Assembly: GCA_965116595.1 (NCBI GenBank)
Contig: OZ220708.1
Span: 1,674,001 to 1,738,000 of the forward strand
DNA: 64,000 nt
Direction: 5' to 3'
DNA from: G963663315 sp963668255
GTDB lineage: Bacteria > Pseudomonadota > Gammaproteobacteria > Arenicellales > Poriferihabitantaceae
Part shown: positions 18,153 through 26,162 of the stretch, in pieces
Layout of the letters: the number at the start of each line of letters is the position of its first letter
How positions within the stretch are numbered: the stretch's first letter is position 1
Position numbers and translations under genes: made by a program
The notes under the pieces: model-generated
What the model saw: only the letters and a program-made list of their open reading frames with translations
Database searches by the model: none
Told to the model about the DNA's origin: nothing

Positions 18153-20890
18153 GCTGTCAGGCTCGATTCGTGATCCGCATTCTCGTTGAATTCGTGGCGA
18201 CGGCACAGCCCGGTCAGGTTACAGTTTTTGCATACCGTGCCGTCTCTGGGATTGACTTCGGCCCGACCTTCGGAAAATGACTGTGCGATCTGTTCGAGCC
18301 GGGTGTTCCAGTCAGCCAGCAGTTCGGACCAGGATAGCGATACTCCGTTAATCCGGGCTTGTGACAGAGGTACGACTCGTGCCCCCCCGGTTTTAGCGTC
18401 AAACTCATGTTTGATCGAAATCCCCTGGTAGCCGCAGTCGGCGTGACGCACACGACCATAGGCCATACACTCAATAATGTCATTGTTTCCGCTTTCCCTG
18501 ATTATGGCCAGAGCGTAAAGCGGAAGCTGAGGATGTTGGGGTCGATCACCGATCCAGGTGGAGACGCTGTTGGTCATGCCTGTCTTGTAGTCAATCACGA
18601 CACAGGAGCCGTCCGCCAGCCGGTCAATCCGATCCACCTTGATAATCAGTTCCAGACCGCCGAGCTTCAGGAGATATTTTTTTTCTGTCTCCGCTACCTG
18701 AAAATCCTGATTCCGGGCCAGTTCCGTGTCAAACCACTGGCGCATCAGGTTGGTCAGCCAGCGGGTCTGTGCATTGAGGAAACCCCTGCCGAGGCTGCTT
18801 TGATTCAAACTGGATTGGCTGCAATCGTCAATCACCTCCACTATTAACCTTTCAAGCCTGGTTGGCTCCATTGCGCGGAGATTTTCCAGGGTTTTGACCT
18901 GTTGCCAGATTTTCTCCAGAATCCGATGTACCAGGGCGCCGCGACCCATCGCATCCAGTCCCGGTTGACGATATTCATTTTCCCTGGCGTTCAGCCGGTG
19001 GATCGCATAGCTGCGAAAAGGGCAGGCCGAATGGTTCTCGATGATGGCCGTACCGCCCCGGACATCCGGTGTTGTTACCGGTATCCCGATGCGATCCTCA
19101 AACACTTCCAGCATGGGTTTGTGTCGCTGATAGAGATCAAACAGCGAAGGTTCGGGTGGCGCGGGATCGAATGAAGCGGTTGACCACGACACCAATGGGC
19201 TGGGCGATTGCTCGACCTCATCTTCAAATCGGGGCCGGCTGAATACGACCTCACAGCACTGGTTGGTCAATTGCCGTTGCAGATCAGCGGCGTAGTCCTG
19301 GTTCAGGTCAAAATCGGCTTTGAAGTACCTCGCCTCCGACTGCAGTGCGGCAGGAATAAACGGGTTTTTATTGAGTCGGGGCGGCCACTCTTTCTCGTTC
19401 AGATTGCCGAACCAGACAGCATCGAATTCAATCCCGGCAGATTCCAGTACACCCATGATCTCGATGTTGACTTTTGCTGATTCGGGTTCGAACGGCTGTG
19501 TCGCCAACCGTTCGTTCAGCACGGAGAGCGCTTCGGCCAGCGTTGTGCGAGACTCGACCAGGTCCAGCGTAGCCAGATTCAGGATCTCCTTCCTGAATGC
19601 CTGAACGACCTGATGTTCAGCACTGCCCAGGGTTTCATCTCCTGGCCAGCCGAACCCGTCCAGCCATTGTGTGACAATGCCCGTCCATTCACTACAGGTT
19701 TTTTTTTGTCTTGACAGCTGTAGAAGGGGTTTGAGGCGATTGAAGATCCGGATCAGTTCGGGCGCCGATTCGGAGGAATCGCCGTCTGCGGTATCCCTGG
19801 CGATCCGGGCCCAGGCATCGGGCACTTTCATCTCGTGGGCAAATTGCTGTCGGTATCGGTATTCGAACTGGTGCCGCTGGGCCATTTCCCGTGTTGCACC
19901 ACGAATCCAGGGGTTGATCAACATGTGGGCAATGGCTTCAAACCTGACCGTTTTATCTGTAAACAAGGTTAGCAGGTTGATTGCCGAACGCACTACCGGA
20001 TACGAGGCGAGTTGCCTGCCAAGTGCGATATGAAAGGGGCGGTCGTAATACTTTTCGGGATCGATGAGGCTGCCTGGGCAAAGTGTCCGGGTGAACTCCA
20101 GTTCAATACCCTGTCGTGACCGGACCAGGTCAGGGGCCACGATCGCAATGCGATGTTCCGGGTTGCGGGTTAATATGCGTTTGGCCCATTGCGCAGCGGC
20201 AAGCCATTGGTCACGCCCGGATTCGAATTCCAGGAATTTCTGATCCGATGTCGGCTGGCCGTCCGGTTTTGACAGGCTTACCCGGAACCCTGATGTGCGC
20301 AGACACTCAATCAGGCGCTCCTGATCCGGGTTCAGATTGCCGAATCCCACCCAGACCAGGTGCGGTAGGTCCGGTTGCATGCCCTGTTTTATCCGTGTAA
20401 CGATATGGCCGGGGAGTTGATATGGATCAAGCCACTGATGCTGGCGTAAGCAAGACTGATATTCTCTGGCCCACCTGGAAAAACTGCGGTGATCGGTCAG
20501 GTAGGAATCACGCAAGTCTTTGAATTCAATATTCCATTGCTGGCAGATTCGCCAGGCTTCCATTGCGGAGCGCACCGTGGCATTGATGTTCCACAGGTGT
20601 TCGGTATCCCCGCCATTCGACTGGATGTCCCGATGGATGATCTGTTTCCAGAGTTGTCGGCTTTGTGAGGGGTTCAGGACTACATCCAGTCCGGCATGCC
20701 GGTTCCAGGAATCCGTACGCAGGTGTTTCCAGGTGCGTTCAACCCAGGACGGATAGGGAAGAACATCCGGTGTATCCCAGGATGTCAGTCCCTTTTCCAG
20801 TTGGCTCTGGTTATAGGCCTGAACGATCTCCCGGGACAAGCGGGGAGTTGCGGTAATCAGGGTTGCGTCATCACGCAGTAAATCGAACAT
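18149..20890 (-). CDS. AddB-like PD-(D/E)XK nuclease / inactive helicase
   Basis: A 913-residue partner of the AddA-like protein, of the gammaproteobacterial putative DNA repair protein type. The N-terminal part is a helicase-like domain without an obvious Walker A. The C-terminal RecB nuclease domain has GRGALVHRILEKIW and CVVIDYKTGM (catalytic Asp/Lys region). Four cysteines could ligate an Fe-S cluster as in AddB: ACPFRSYA upstream of the nuclease and CKNCNLTGLC at the C-terminus. The frame is open to 21001, but that start would overlap the pterin dehydratase by 62 bases; the ATG at 20890, just before LLRDDATLITATPRLS, is preferred. Confidence 0.85.
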   Translation of the reverse strand: MFDLLRDDATLITATPRLSREIVQAYNQSQLEKGLTSWDTPDVLPYPSWVERTWKHLRTDSWNRHAGLDVVLNPSQSRQLWKQIIHRDIQSNGGDTEHLWNINATVRSAMEAWRICQQWNIEFKDLRDSYLTDHRSFSRWAREYQSCLRQHQWLDPYQLPGHIVTRIKQGMQPDLPHLVWVGFGNLNPDQERLIECLRTSGFRVSLSKPDGQPTSDQKFLEFESGRDQWLAAAQWAKRILTRNPEHRIAIVAPDLVRSRQGIELEFTRTLCPGSLIDPEKYYDRPFHIALGRQLASYPVVRSAINLLTLFTDKTVRFEAIAHMLINPWIRGATREMAQRHQFEYRYRQQFAHEMKVPDAWARIARDTADGDSSESAPELIRIFNRLKPLLQLSRQKKTCSEWTGIVTQWLDGFGWPGDETLGSAEHQVVQAFRKEILNLATLDLVESRTTLAEALSVLNERLATQPFEPESAKVNIEIMGVLESAGIEFDAVWFGNLNEKEWPPRLNKNPFIPAALQSEARYFKADFDLNQDYAADLQRQLTNQCCEVVFSRPRFEDEVEQSPSPLVSWSTASFDPAPPEPSLFDLYQRHKPMLEVFEDRIGIPVTTPDVRGGTAIIENHSACPFRSYAIHRLNARENEYRQPGLDAMGRGALVHRILEKIWQQVKTLENLRAMEPTRLERLIVEVIDDCSQSSLNQSSLGRGFLNAQTRWLTNLMRQWFDTELARNQDFQVAETEKKYLLKLGGLELIIKVDRIDRLADGSCVVIDYKTGMTNSVSTWIGDRPQHPQLPLYALAIIRESGNNDIIECMAYGRVRHADCGYQGISIKHEFDAKTGGARVVPLSQARINGVSLSWSELLADWNTRLEQIAQSFSEGRAEVNPRDGTVCKNCNLTGLCRRHEFNENADHESSLTA

Positions 20891-20939
20891 CGATTCTGCC
20901 AGGAGACTATCTCTCAGGTCATGGTCGCGCTCGATAAGT

Positions 20940-21242
20940 TCAGGACTGAATCTGTTCAATTTTGTCGGCAAGCTCAAAATCGAGTCGGGTAATGCCGCCA
21001 CTGCTATGGGTAACCAGATGGATGTCTACCTTGTTGTAAACGTTGGACCACTCCGGGTGATGGTTCATTTTTTCCGCCAGTATGCCTGCCTGGATCATGA
21101 ACCCCATAGCCTGAATGAAATTGCCAAATTTGAATTGCTTGACCAATTTTCCGTCCACCGACTGCCAGGGTCGGGCAAGATCATGGTTGAGTTTTTGCAG
21201 GCAGACGGATAATTCGTCGCCTTCGATAACGGCATGTTGCAT
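20940..21242 (-). CDS. phhB: Pterin-4a-carbinolamine dehydratase
   Basis: A 100-residue protein with the active-site signature EKMNHHPEWSNVYNKVDIHL (residues 57-76), including the paired histidines and HPEW. It recycles 4a-hydroxytetrahydrobiopterin for phenylalanine hydroxylase or serves molybdopterin-related metabolism. No phenylalanine hydroxylase gene is adjacent. It lies immediately upstream of the AddB-like gene on the same strand. Confidence 0.93.
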   Translation of the reverse strand: MQHAVIEGDELSVCLQKLNHDLARPWQSVDGKLVKQFKFGNFIQAMGFMIQAGILAEKMNHHPEWSNVYNKVDIHLVTHSSGGITRLDFELADKIEQIQS

Positions 21243-21444
21243 TTAATGGGTTCCTTGAGTGATCAGCCTGCCAAGTTTAAGTCAAACAGACGGTTTTTGC
21301 ATCTGCCCTGCACAGATTCAATACATATCAGACCCAACCTTGTTATTATCCGGACAACCACGGGAGGTTGCCCCTGCATCCTGACATACGGGAAATGTCG
21401 CATGTTTATGGTAGAGTAATCGAAAATTCTGTACTGATTGCCTT

Positions 21445-22053
21445 ATGACGGATAAAATGCCGGGTCACAGCCACAGTCCGGACCAAATCGAACAGCGGGT
21501 CAGAAACCTTGAAAACCTGCTGATCAGAAAGGGGCTGGTGGATCCCCGGGCCGTGGATCAGTTGGTGGATACGTATCAAAATGAAGTGGGGCCGCGCAAC
21601 GGCGCTCACGTGGTTGCACGTGCATGGACAGACCCGGAATATAAAGAGCGGTTATCGTCGGATGCCACTGCTGCGATCAAGGAGTTGGGTTACAGTGGCA
21701 GGCAGGGAGAGCACATGCAGGTGGTTGAGAATACGGAGCGGGTCCATAACATGGTGGTTTGCACATTATGCTCATGTTACCCGTGGCCTGTACTTGGGTT
21801 GCCTCCCGCCTGGTACAAATCATCCAGTTATCGCGCTAGGGCGGTGAATGAGCCTCGGGCCGTGTTGTCCGAGTTCGGGTTGGAGCTGAGCGAAGATGTC
21901 GAAGTACGGGTCTGGGATTCCACTGCGGAAATGCGATATCTGGTATTACCCAGGCAACCGGAGGGAACAGAGCATTTATCGGCAACAGAACTGGCGAAAC
22001 TGGTCAGCCGGGATGCCATGATCGGGGTTGCAGTGGTGGGCGCGGCGCCATGA
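21445..22053 (+). CDS. nthA: Cobalt-type nitrile hydratase alpha subunit
   Basis: A 202-residue subunit that binds the catalytic metal. The motif VVCTLCSCYPW has Cys106, Cys109, Ser110 and Cys111. The Thr between the first two cysteines is the classical cobalt-type signature (iron-type enzymes have Ser). Flanking VENTERVHN and GLPPAWYKS are conserved family segments. It hydrates nitriles to amides in the cytoplasm. Its stop overlaps the beta subunit start (ATGA). Two amidases elsewhere in the window (29280-30677, 45272-46618) could take amides onward to acids. Confidence 0.95.
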   Translation: MTDKMPGHSHSPDQIEQRVRNLENLLIRKGLVDPRAVDQLVDTYQNEVGPRNGAHVVARAWTDPEYKERLSSDATAAIKELGYSGRQGEHMQVVENTERVHNMVVCTLCSCYPWPVLGLPPAWYKSSSYRARAVNEPRAVLSEFGLELSEDVEVRVWDSTAEMRYLVLPRQPEGTEHLSATELAKLVSRDAMIGVAVVGAAP

Positions 22054-22709
22054 ATTCGGCACATGATCTAGGCGGTATGCACGGCTTCGGAAACATTGAC
22101 CAAAGCCAGCGGGAAAATTTCACCCATAAATGGGAAGAAAAGGTTTTTGGGTTGACCCTGGCCTGTGGTCTGTTGGGGCAATGGAATCTGGATGAGTCCC
22201 GCCATGCACGGGAACAGATGGAGGCGGGCGAGTATTTGCGAAGCAGCTACTATGAACACTGGTTGCACGGCCTCGAGAAATTGCTGATCGAAAAAGGGTT
22301 GGTGACTGTTGATGAGCTTGAATCCGGGAGGTGCAAACTTAAAAGCAGCCTGAGTCCGGCCGCTGTCGAGAATATCCCGGAAATTCTCGGGCGTGGAAGC
22401 CCTGTACAAATGCGCCCGCACTCAGCGCCGCTGTTTCAGATCGGACAGCTTATACAGGTTAAAATTTTCCACCCGAAATCACATACCAGGGCGCCTCGTT
22501 ATATTCGGGGCAGATCAGGTCGGGTTTCGGCACACTATGGCGCACATATTTTCCCGGACCTGCATTCAGCCCGCGGAGAAAAGTGCCCTGCACATCTTTA
22601 CAATATCAGATTCGAAGCCGGGGAGTTATGGGGGGAACAGGATGCAGAAGGCCGGTCCGCCGTTTATGTCGATCTGTTCGAGCCTTACTTGCAGGCAGCG
22701 AAGGTATAA
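22050..22709 (+). CDS. nthB: Nitrile hydratase beta subunit
   Basis: A 219-residue subunit with the family N-terminus MNSAHDLGGMHGFG and a C-terminal SH3-like barrel (FQIGQLIQVKIFHPKSHTR, then YIRGRSGRV and LYNIRFEAGELWGE). It completes the alpha-beta heterodimer. No separate P14K-type cobalt activator gene follows; the next gene is an SDR 98 bases downstream. Confidence 0.95.
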   Translation: MNSAHDLGGMHGFGNIDQSQRENFTHKWEEKVFGLTLACGLLGQWNLDESRHAREQMEAGEYLRSSYYEHWLHGLEKLLIEKGLVTVDELESGRCKLKSSLSPAAVENIPEILGRGSPVQMRPHSAPLFQIGQLIQVKIFHPKSHTRAPRYIRGRSGRVSAHYGAHIFPDLHSARGEKCPAHLYNIRFEAGELWGEQDAEGRSAVYVDLFEPYLQAAKV

Positions 22710-22807
22710 TACGGCAGGGCGGTTCGCCATGAACGCCGGGATCAATCTGTACAAAAACTGATGCCCCGCGAGTCGGTGGGCATCAATAGGTGTAAACAGG
22801 CAGGAAT

Positions 22808-23542
22808 ATGACTGAACAGAAAACCGCTGTCATTGTCGGGGTTGGCGCCGCGGAGGGGCTGGGCGCTTATCTGTGCCACAGCGCCGCAAAAGCGGGATTG
22901 CATGTCTTTATTGGCGGGCGTACCGCCGCCAGGATCGAAGCGGTTGCCGACGCGGTTTGCGACGGCGGTGGATGTGCAACCGCGGTGGTTACGGACGTGA
23001 CCGAACAGGCTGCGGCAGCGAACATAGTCGCCCAGGCTGAGGCCAGCGGGCCTGTCGATCTGGCCATTTACAATGCGGGTAATAACTGGCCTGGTGATTT
23101 TCTGGAGATGGAGGCCGATTATTTTGAAGCAGCCTGGAGAGTGATCTGTTTTGGCGGTTTTCTGTTTGCACAGCAGGCGTTGCGGTGTATGGCTCCCCGC
23201 GGGGAAGGTTGTCTGCTGGTTACCGGGGCCAGCGCCTCGTTACGCGGAAAACCCAATTTCGGAGCCTTTACGTCGGCAAAAGCGGGGCTTCGCACCCTGA
23301 CGCAGAGCCTGGCCCGGCAATACGGCCCGCAGGGCATTCATGTGGCGCAAATCATTATCGACGGTGGTATTGCCGGGGAAAAAGCCCTGTCACGTATGCC
23401 GCCCGGAGCGGTGGAAAAATACGGCATGGACAGCCTGGTGGGACTGACAGGTATTGCCGATGCGTATATGTTTTTATACCGGCAGCCCCGTAACGCCTGG
23501 AGCCATGAACTGGACCTGCGTACCCACAAGGAATCCTTTTAG
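22808..23542 (+). CDS. SDR-family oxidoreductase with Phe at the catalytic Tyr position
   Basis: A 244-residue Rossmann-fold protein. The cofactor motif is VGVGAAEGLGAYL (residues 10-22, a variant of TGxxxGxG) and NAG at 89-91. At the active site Ser142/144 is present, but the YxxxK motif reads FTSAK (Phe154, Lys158). The F-containing variant is known in some proteobacterial SDRs, so it may still bind NAD(P) but use different chemistry. It follows nitrile hydratase on the same strand; a shared transcript is possible but functionally unproven. Confidence 0.85.
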   Translation: MTEQKTAVIVGVGAAEGLGAYLCHSAAKAGLHVFIGGRTAARIEAVADAVCDGGGCATAVVTDVTEQAAAANIVAQAEASGPVDLAIYNAGNNWPGDFLEMEADYFEAAWRVICFGGFLFAQQALRCMAPRGEGCLLVTGASASLRGKPNFGAFTSAKAGLRTLTQSLARQYGPQGIHVAQIIIDGGIAGEKALSRMPPGAVEKYGMDSLVGLTGIADAYMFLYRQPRNAWSHELDLRTHKESF

Positions 23543-23626
23543 AGCGGATGGGGATACCGGCTAACCAATAAGATTGTCAATGTAGAATAAGATATTTCCG
23601 GATTGCGTAGAAGTGAAATTCAAAAA

Positions 23627-24556
23627 ATGACCATCCAACTATCAGATATTGATATTCGCCAACTTAGAATCTTTCGTGCTGTGGTTGAATGTAATGGGTT
23701 TACAAATGCTGAGGTAGTGCTAAACATCAGCCAATCAACTATCAGTCATCAAATGAGCAATTTGGAAGCACGATTGGGGATCAATTTATGCGAACGGGGT
23801 CGAGCAGGATTTCATCTTACAGAAAAAGGAAAAAGAGTCTATGAAGAAACATTGAAACTATTCAAAGCGCATGAAAAATTTCAATACTCTACGGGCGAAC
23901 TAAAGGGTAAGTTAAGTGGATATTTGAACATTGTACTGATAGACAATGTGGTTACCGATCCAGAGTGCCCGATTGTTTTGGCATTAAACAAGTTTAATGA
24001 GCGCGCACATGACGCAAAGATATCACTGGAGACAATGTTGCCTGGCGAAATTGAACGATCTTTGACGGACGCGGATACGGATATAGCAATTGGATCGTTC
24101 GAAAGAAAGTTGCCTGGGTTGAGCTACCAAAAGATTTATGTCGAAACCAATAATCTGATGTGTGGGGCTGGCCACCCAATAGCGAAACTATGTAACCCGA
24201 TAGAGATAAGGGAGGCAATCAGATCGTCTCGCAAAGTAACGCGTGGTTATCTCAAAAAACACGAAATCAGTATGTTGGAACATGATCCAGAGATAATAAG
24301 CGGTATAGCTCAATCTTTGGAAGCTCAGGCTATTTTGATTTTAGGTGGAAGTCATATCGGGTTTTTGCCAATTCACTATACTGTTAATTGGGTAGAGCGG
24401 AAGGAAATGCAGGCAATTCTCCCAAAAGAGATTACTTATAAATCACCGTTCTACGTTGTTACCAGAAAATCTCCCAGAAAGTCGAAAATTGTTGATGCAT
24501 TTATGTCTGATCTCACTGCTGCCATATCCGAGTGTACAGGGAAAAAGTCGTTTTAA
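23627..24556 (+). CDS. LysR-family transcriptional regulator (AT-rich)
   Basis: A 309-residue protein with an N-terminal winged helix-turn-helix (LRIFRAVVECNGFTNAEVVL, then ISQSTISHQMSNLEARLG) and a periplasmic-binding-like effector domain. The frame extends to a TTG at 23603; the ATG at 23627 places the HTH at the usual distance from the N-terminus. Base composition differs sharply from its neighbours: bases 23821-23880 have 17 G/C of 60. Unlike many LysR genes it is not divergent from its neighbour but follows the SDR on the same strand. Possibly acquired by transfer. Confidence 0.88.
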   Translation: MTIQLSDIDIRQLRIFRAVVECNGFTNAEVVLNISQSTISHQMSNLEARLGINLCERGRAGFHLTEKGKRVYEETLKLFKAHEKFQYSTGELKGKLSGYLNIVLIDNVVTDPECPIVLALNKFNERAHDAKISLETMLPGEIERSLTDADTDIAIGSFERKLPGLSYQKIYVETNNLMCGAGHPIAKLCNPIEIREAIRSSRKVTRGYLKKHEISMLEHDPEIISGIAQSLEAQAILILGGSHIGFLPIHYTVNWVERKEMQAILPKEITYKSPFYVVTRKSPRKSKIVDAFMSDLTAAISECTGKKSF

Positions 24557-24568
24557 TGTATATGTGTA

Positions 24569-24589
24569 AACCCTGTGTATATCAGGGTT
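24569..24589 (+). terminator. Hairpin just after the LysR gene
   Basis: A perfect 7-bp inverted repeat AACCCTG / CAGGGTT with loop TGTATAT begins 13 bases after the LysR stop. No T-tract follows, so termination activity is uncertain. Confidence 0.4.
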
Positions 24590-24636
24590 GTAAGGGCCGG
24601 GAGAAAAAACCCAGTCACTTTAACCAGTTAAATACA

Positions 24637-24650
24637 CCATGTAGACATGG
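24637..24650. promoter_or_regulatory. Small palindrome CCATGTAGACATGG
   Basis: A perfect 6-2-6 inverted repeat in the AT-rich gap. It has the size of a dimeric regulator half-site pair, but no promoter is evident beside it. Confidence 0.25.
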
Positions 24651-24952
24651 TAAATTCAACATAGAACAGAATGTAGCAATACGATAACGTGTCAATTCGA
24701 TATATAAGATTTTCAATAACTATCGGATTGATTTATGGCAACAATCGGATTGCAGCATCTGAAACAACGAGTAATGATTCTGCAGGTCATAATAATAAGA
24801 AGAAGAACACACAAAAGAAGAAAAACAAACAAAATCTAATACTTTTATCCCCAGTAAGCTCTCAACAGGTGGCAATTTTGGGAATTATTGGGGGTGAAAT
24901 TTTCTTTCTGATTAATCCCGTCGTATCCGGGACTCGATATCTTCCAGCCGCC

Positions 24953-25020
24953 AGCCTCCACAAGTGTCAGCCTTTAAGACGGCCTCCTCCTCTCCTTTTA
25001 GGCTAATACTTGTGGAGGCT
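24953..25020. repeat. Long imperfect inverted repeat (21-bp arms)
   Basis: Left arm 24953-24973 begins AGCCTCCACAAGTGTC; the right arm 25000-25020 is its reverse complement with only two mismatches (19 of 21). The loop is 26 nt and pyrimidine-rich. It lies about 125 bases beyond the end of the minus-strand operon that finishes at 25146. It could be a terminator, a MITE-like palindrome or a recombination site. Confidence 0.6.
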
Positions 25021-25145
25021 AAGCATGCAACTCTCGGACATTCCCAAATAGCGGATTGAGGGCGGTTTTGGGAGTGGTTTTGGTAGTAGCAGGTTCGAAG
25101 ATGTTACTTACCGCGTAGATTCTTCAAGCATCGTGCTGATTCATC

Positions 25146-26141
25146 CTAATCAAAGGTATCCACATAGCCAAATAATGCTGCGCTTCCTCCGGTGTGAAGG
25201 AACACGACATTCTGTCCTTTGGTAAAGAATCCATTGCGGATATGATCGATTAACCCGGCCAGACCCTTGCCGGAATAGACGGGGTCCATCAGGATGGCTT
25301 CTTCCCGAGCCATCAGGTTTACGGCCTCAATCATACTTTCGGTCGGGATGCCGTAACCGTCACCTACATAGTCGGAATTGGCAACCACTTTTTCTCTGGC
25401 GACACAGCCGGAAATCCCCATGTGATCTGCGGTTTTACAAGCCAGGTCGTAGACATTCTCCTCCTGTTGTTCCCGGAGGGAGCGTACGCTGATGCCGAGC
25501 AATGGAATCCCGGAACGGATGGCTTCCAGTCCAACCACCAACCCGGCCTGGGTGCCAGTGCTGCCCGTGGCAGTCACCAGGTGATCGATGCGAAGCCCCC
25601 TGTCATTGGCCTGGGTCAGGGTTTCTATGGCACAATTTACATAGCCCAGGGCGCCGGTCGCGTTGGAGCCTCCTCCGGGAATGATATAGGCCGTTTTACC
25701 TTGCGAGCGAATTTCTTCGGCTTTTTCCTCCATGGCCGCATTCATGTCCGTGTCTTTGGCAAAGCGGGTGATATTGCCCCCGAAAATCCTGTCCAGCAAT
25801 ACGTTTCCGGAATCGGTGTAATGACGGTTGGCGTATCCGGTGCGGTTCTCCAGAAGAATTTCACAGGCCATTCCCAACTTGGCCGCCGCCGCCGCGGTTT
25901 GACGTGCGTGATTTGACTGCACTGCGCCCTGGGTAATCACCACATCTGCTTTCTCTGCCAGCGCTTCCGCCATCAGAAACTCCAGTTTGCGCGTTTTGTT
26001 GCCACCTGTACCGAGACCTGTGCAGTCATCGCGCTTGATATAGATATCCGGCCCCATTAAGTTTTTCGACAGATTGGGTAAAAATTCCAATGGTGTGGGC
26101 AGGTGGGCGAGGTTTACTCTCGGGAAACGTGAAAGATGCAT
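25146..26141 (-). CDS. PLP-dependent D-cysteine desulfhydrase / ACC deaminase family protein
   Basis: A 331-residue fold-type II PLP enzyme. The PLP lysine is Lys49 in GTGGNKTRKLEF, followed by QSNHARQTAAAAAKLG and a phosphate-binding glycine loop (TATGSTGTQAGL). Members deaminate D-cysteine, 1-aminocyclopropane-1-carboxylate, or cleave L-cysteate to pyruvate, ammonia and sulfite (CuyA). Which of these applies cannot be told by eye; a TauD-like gene in the same operon makes a sulfonate role worth considering. Last gene of a four-gene minus-strand operon, 21 bases after the aminotransferase. Confidence 0.85.
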   Translation of the reverse strand: MHLSRFPRVNLAHLPTPLEFLPNLSKNLMGPDIYIKRDDCTGLGTGGNKTRKLEFLMAEALAEKADVVITQGAVQSNHARQTAAAAAKLGMACEILLENRTGYANRHYTDSGNVLLDRIFGGNITRFAKDTDMNAAMEEKAEEIRSQGKTAYIIPGGGSNATGALGYVNCAIETLTQANDRGLRIDHLVTATGSTGTQAGLVVGLEAIRSGIPLLGISVRSLREQQEENVYDLACKTADHMGISGCVAREKVVANSDYVGDGYGIPTESMIEAVNLMAREEAILMDPVYSGKGLAGLIDHIRNGFFTKGQNVVFLHTGGSAALFGYVDTFD

Positions 26142-26162
26142 GTATTGGTATCTCCGTATCGG

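Larger units (their letters stand above)
24557..25145. other. 589-bp AT-rich intergenic region
   Basis: No convincing gene is seen. It holds a 7-bp hairpin right after the LysR stop, a small palindrome at 24637-24650, a purine-rich tract around 24796-24835, and a long imperfect hairpin at 24953-25020. A 105-codon open frame at 24689-25006 is low-complexity and unlike the local coding pattern, so it is not called. Confidence 0.7.

Noticed and set aside
24689..25006. 105-codon open frame in the AT-rich intergenic region
   Set aside because: Low-complexity lysine/asparagine run, no ribosome-binding site, crosses the left arm and loop of the long palindrome; no family recognised.
24953..25020. 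Integron attC site
   Set aside because: The arms lack the GTTRRRY/RYYYAAC ends and there is no integrase or cassette array.
25060..25090. Tandem GGTTTTGG-like repeats as a transposon end
   Set aside because: Only two short imperfect copies and no partner inverted repeat or transposase.
25085..25110. tRNA-like T-loop (GGTTCGAA)
   Set aside because: No acceptor, D or anticodon arms can be folded around it.
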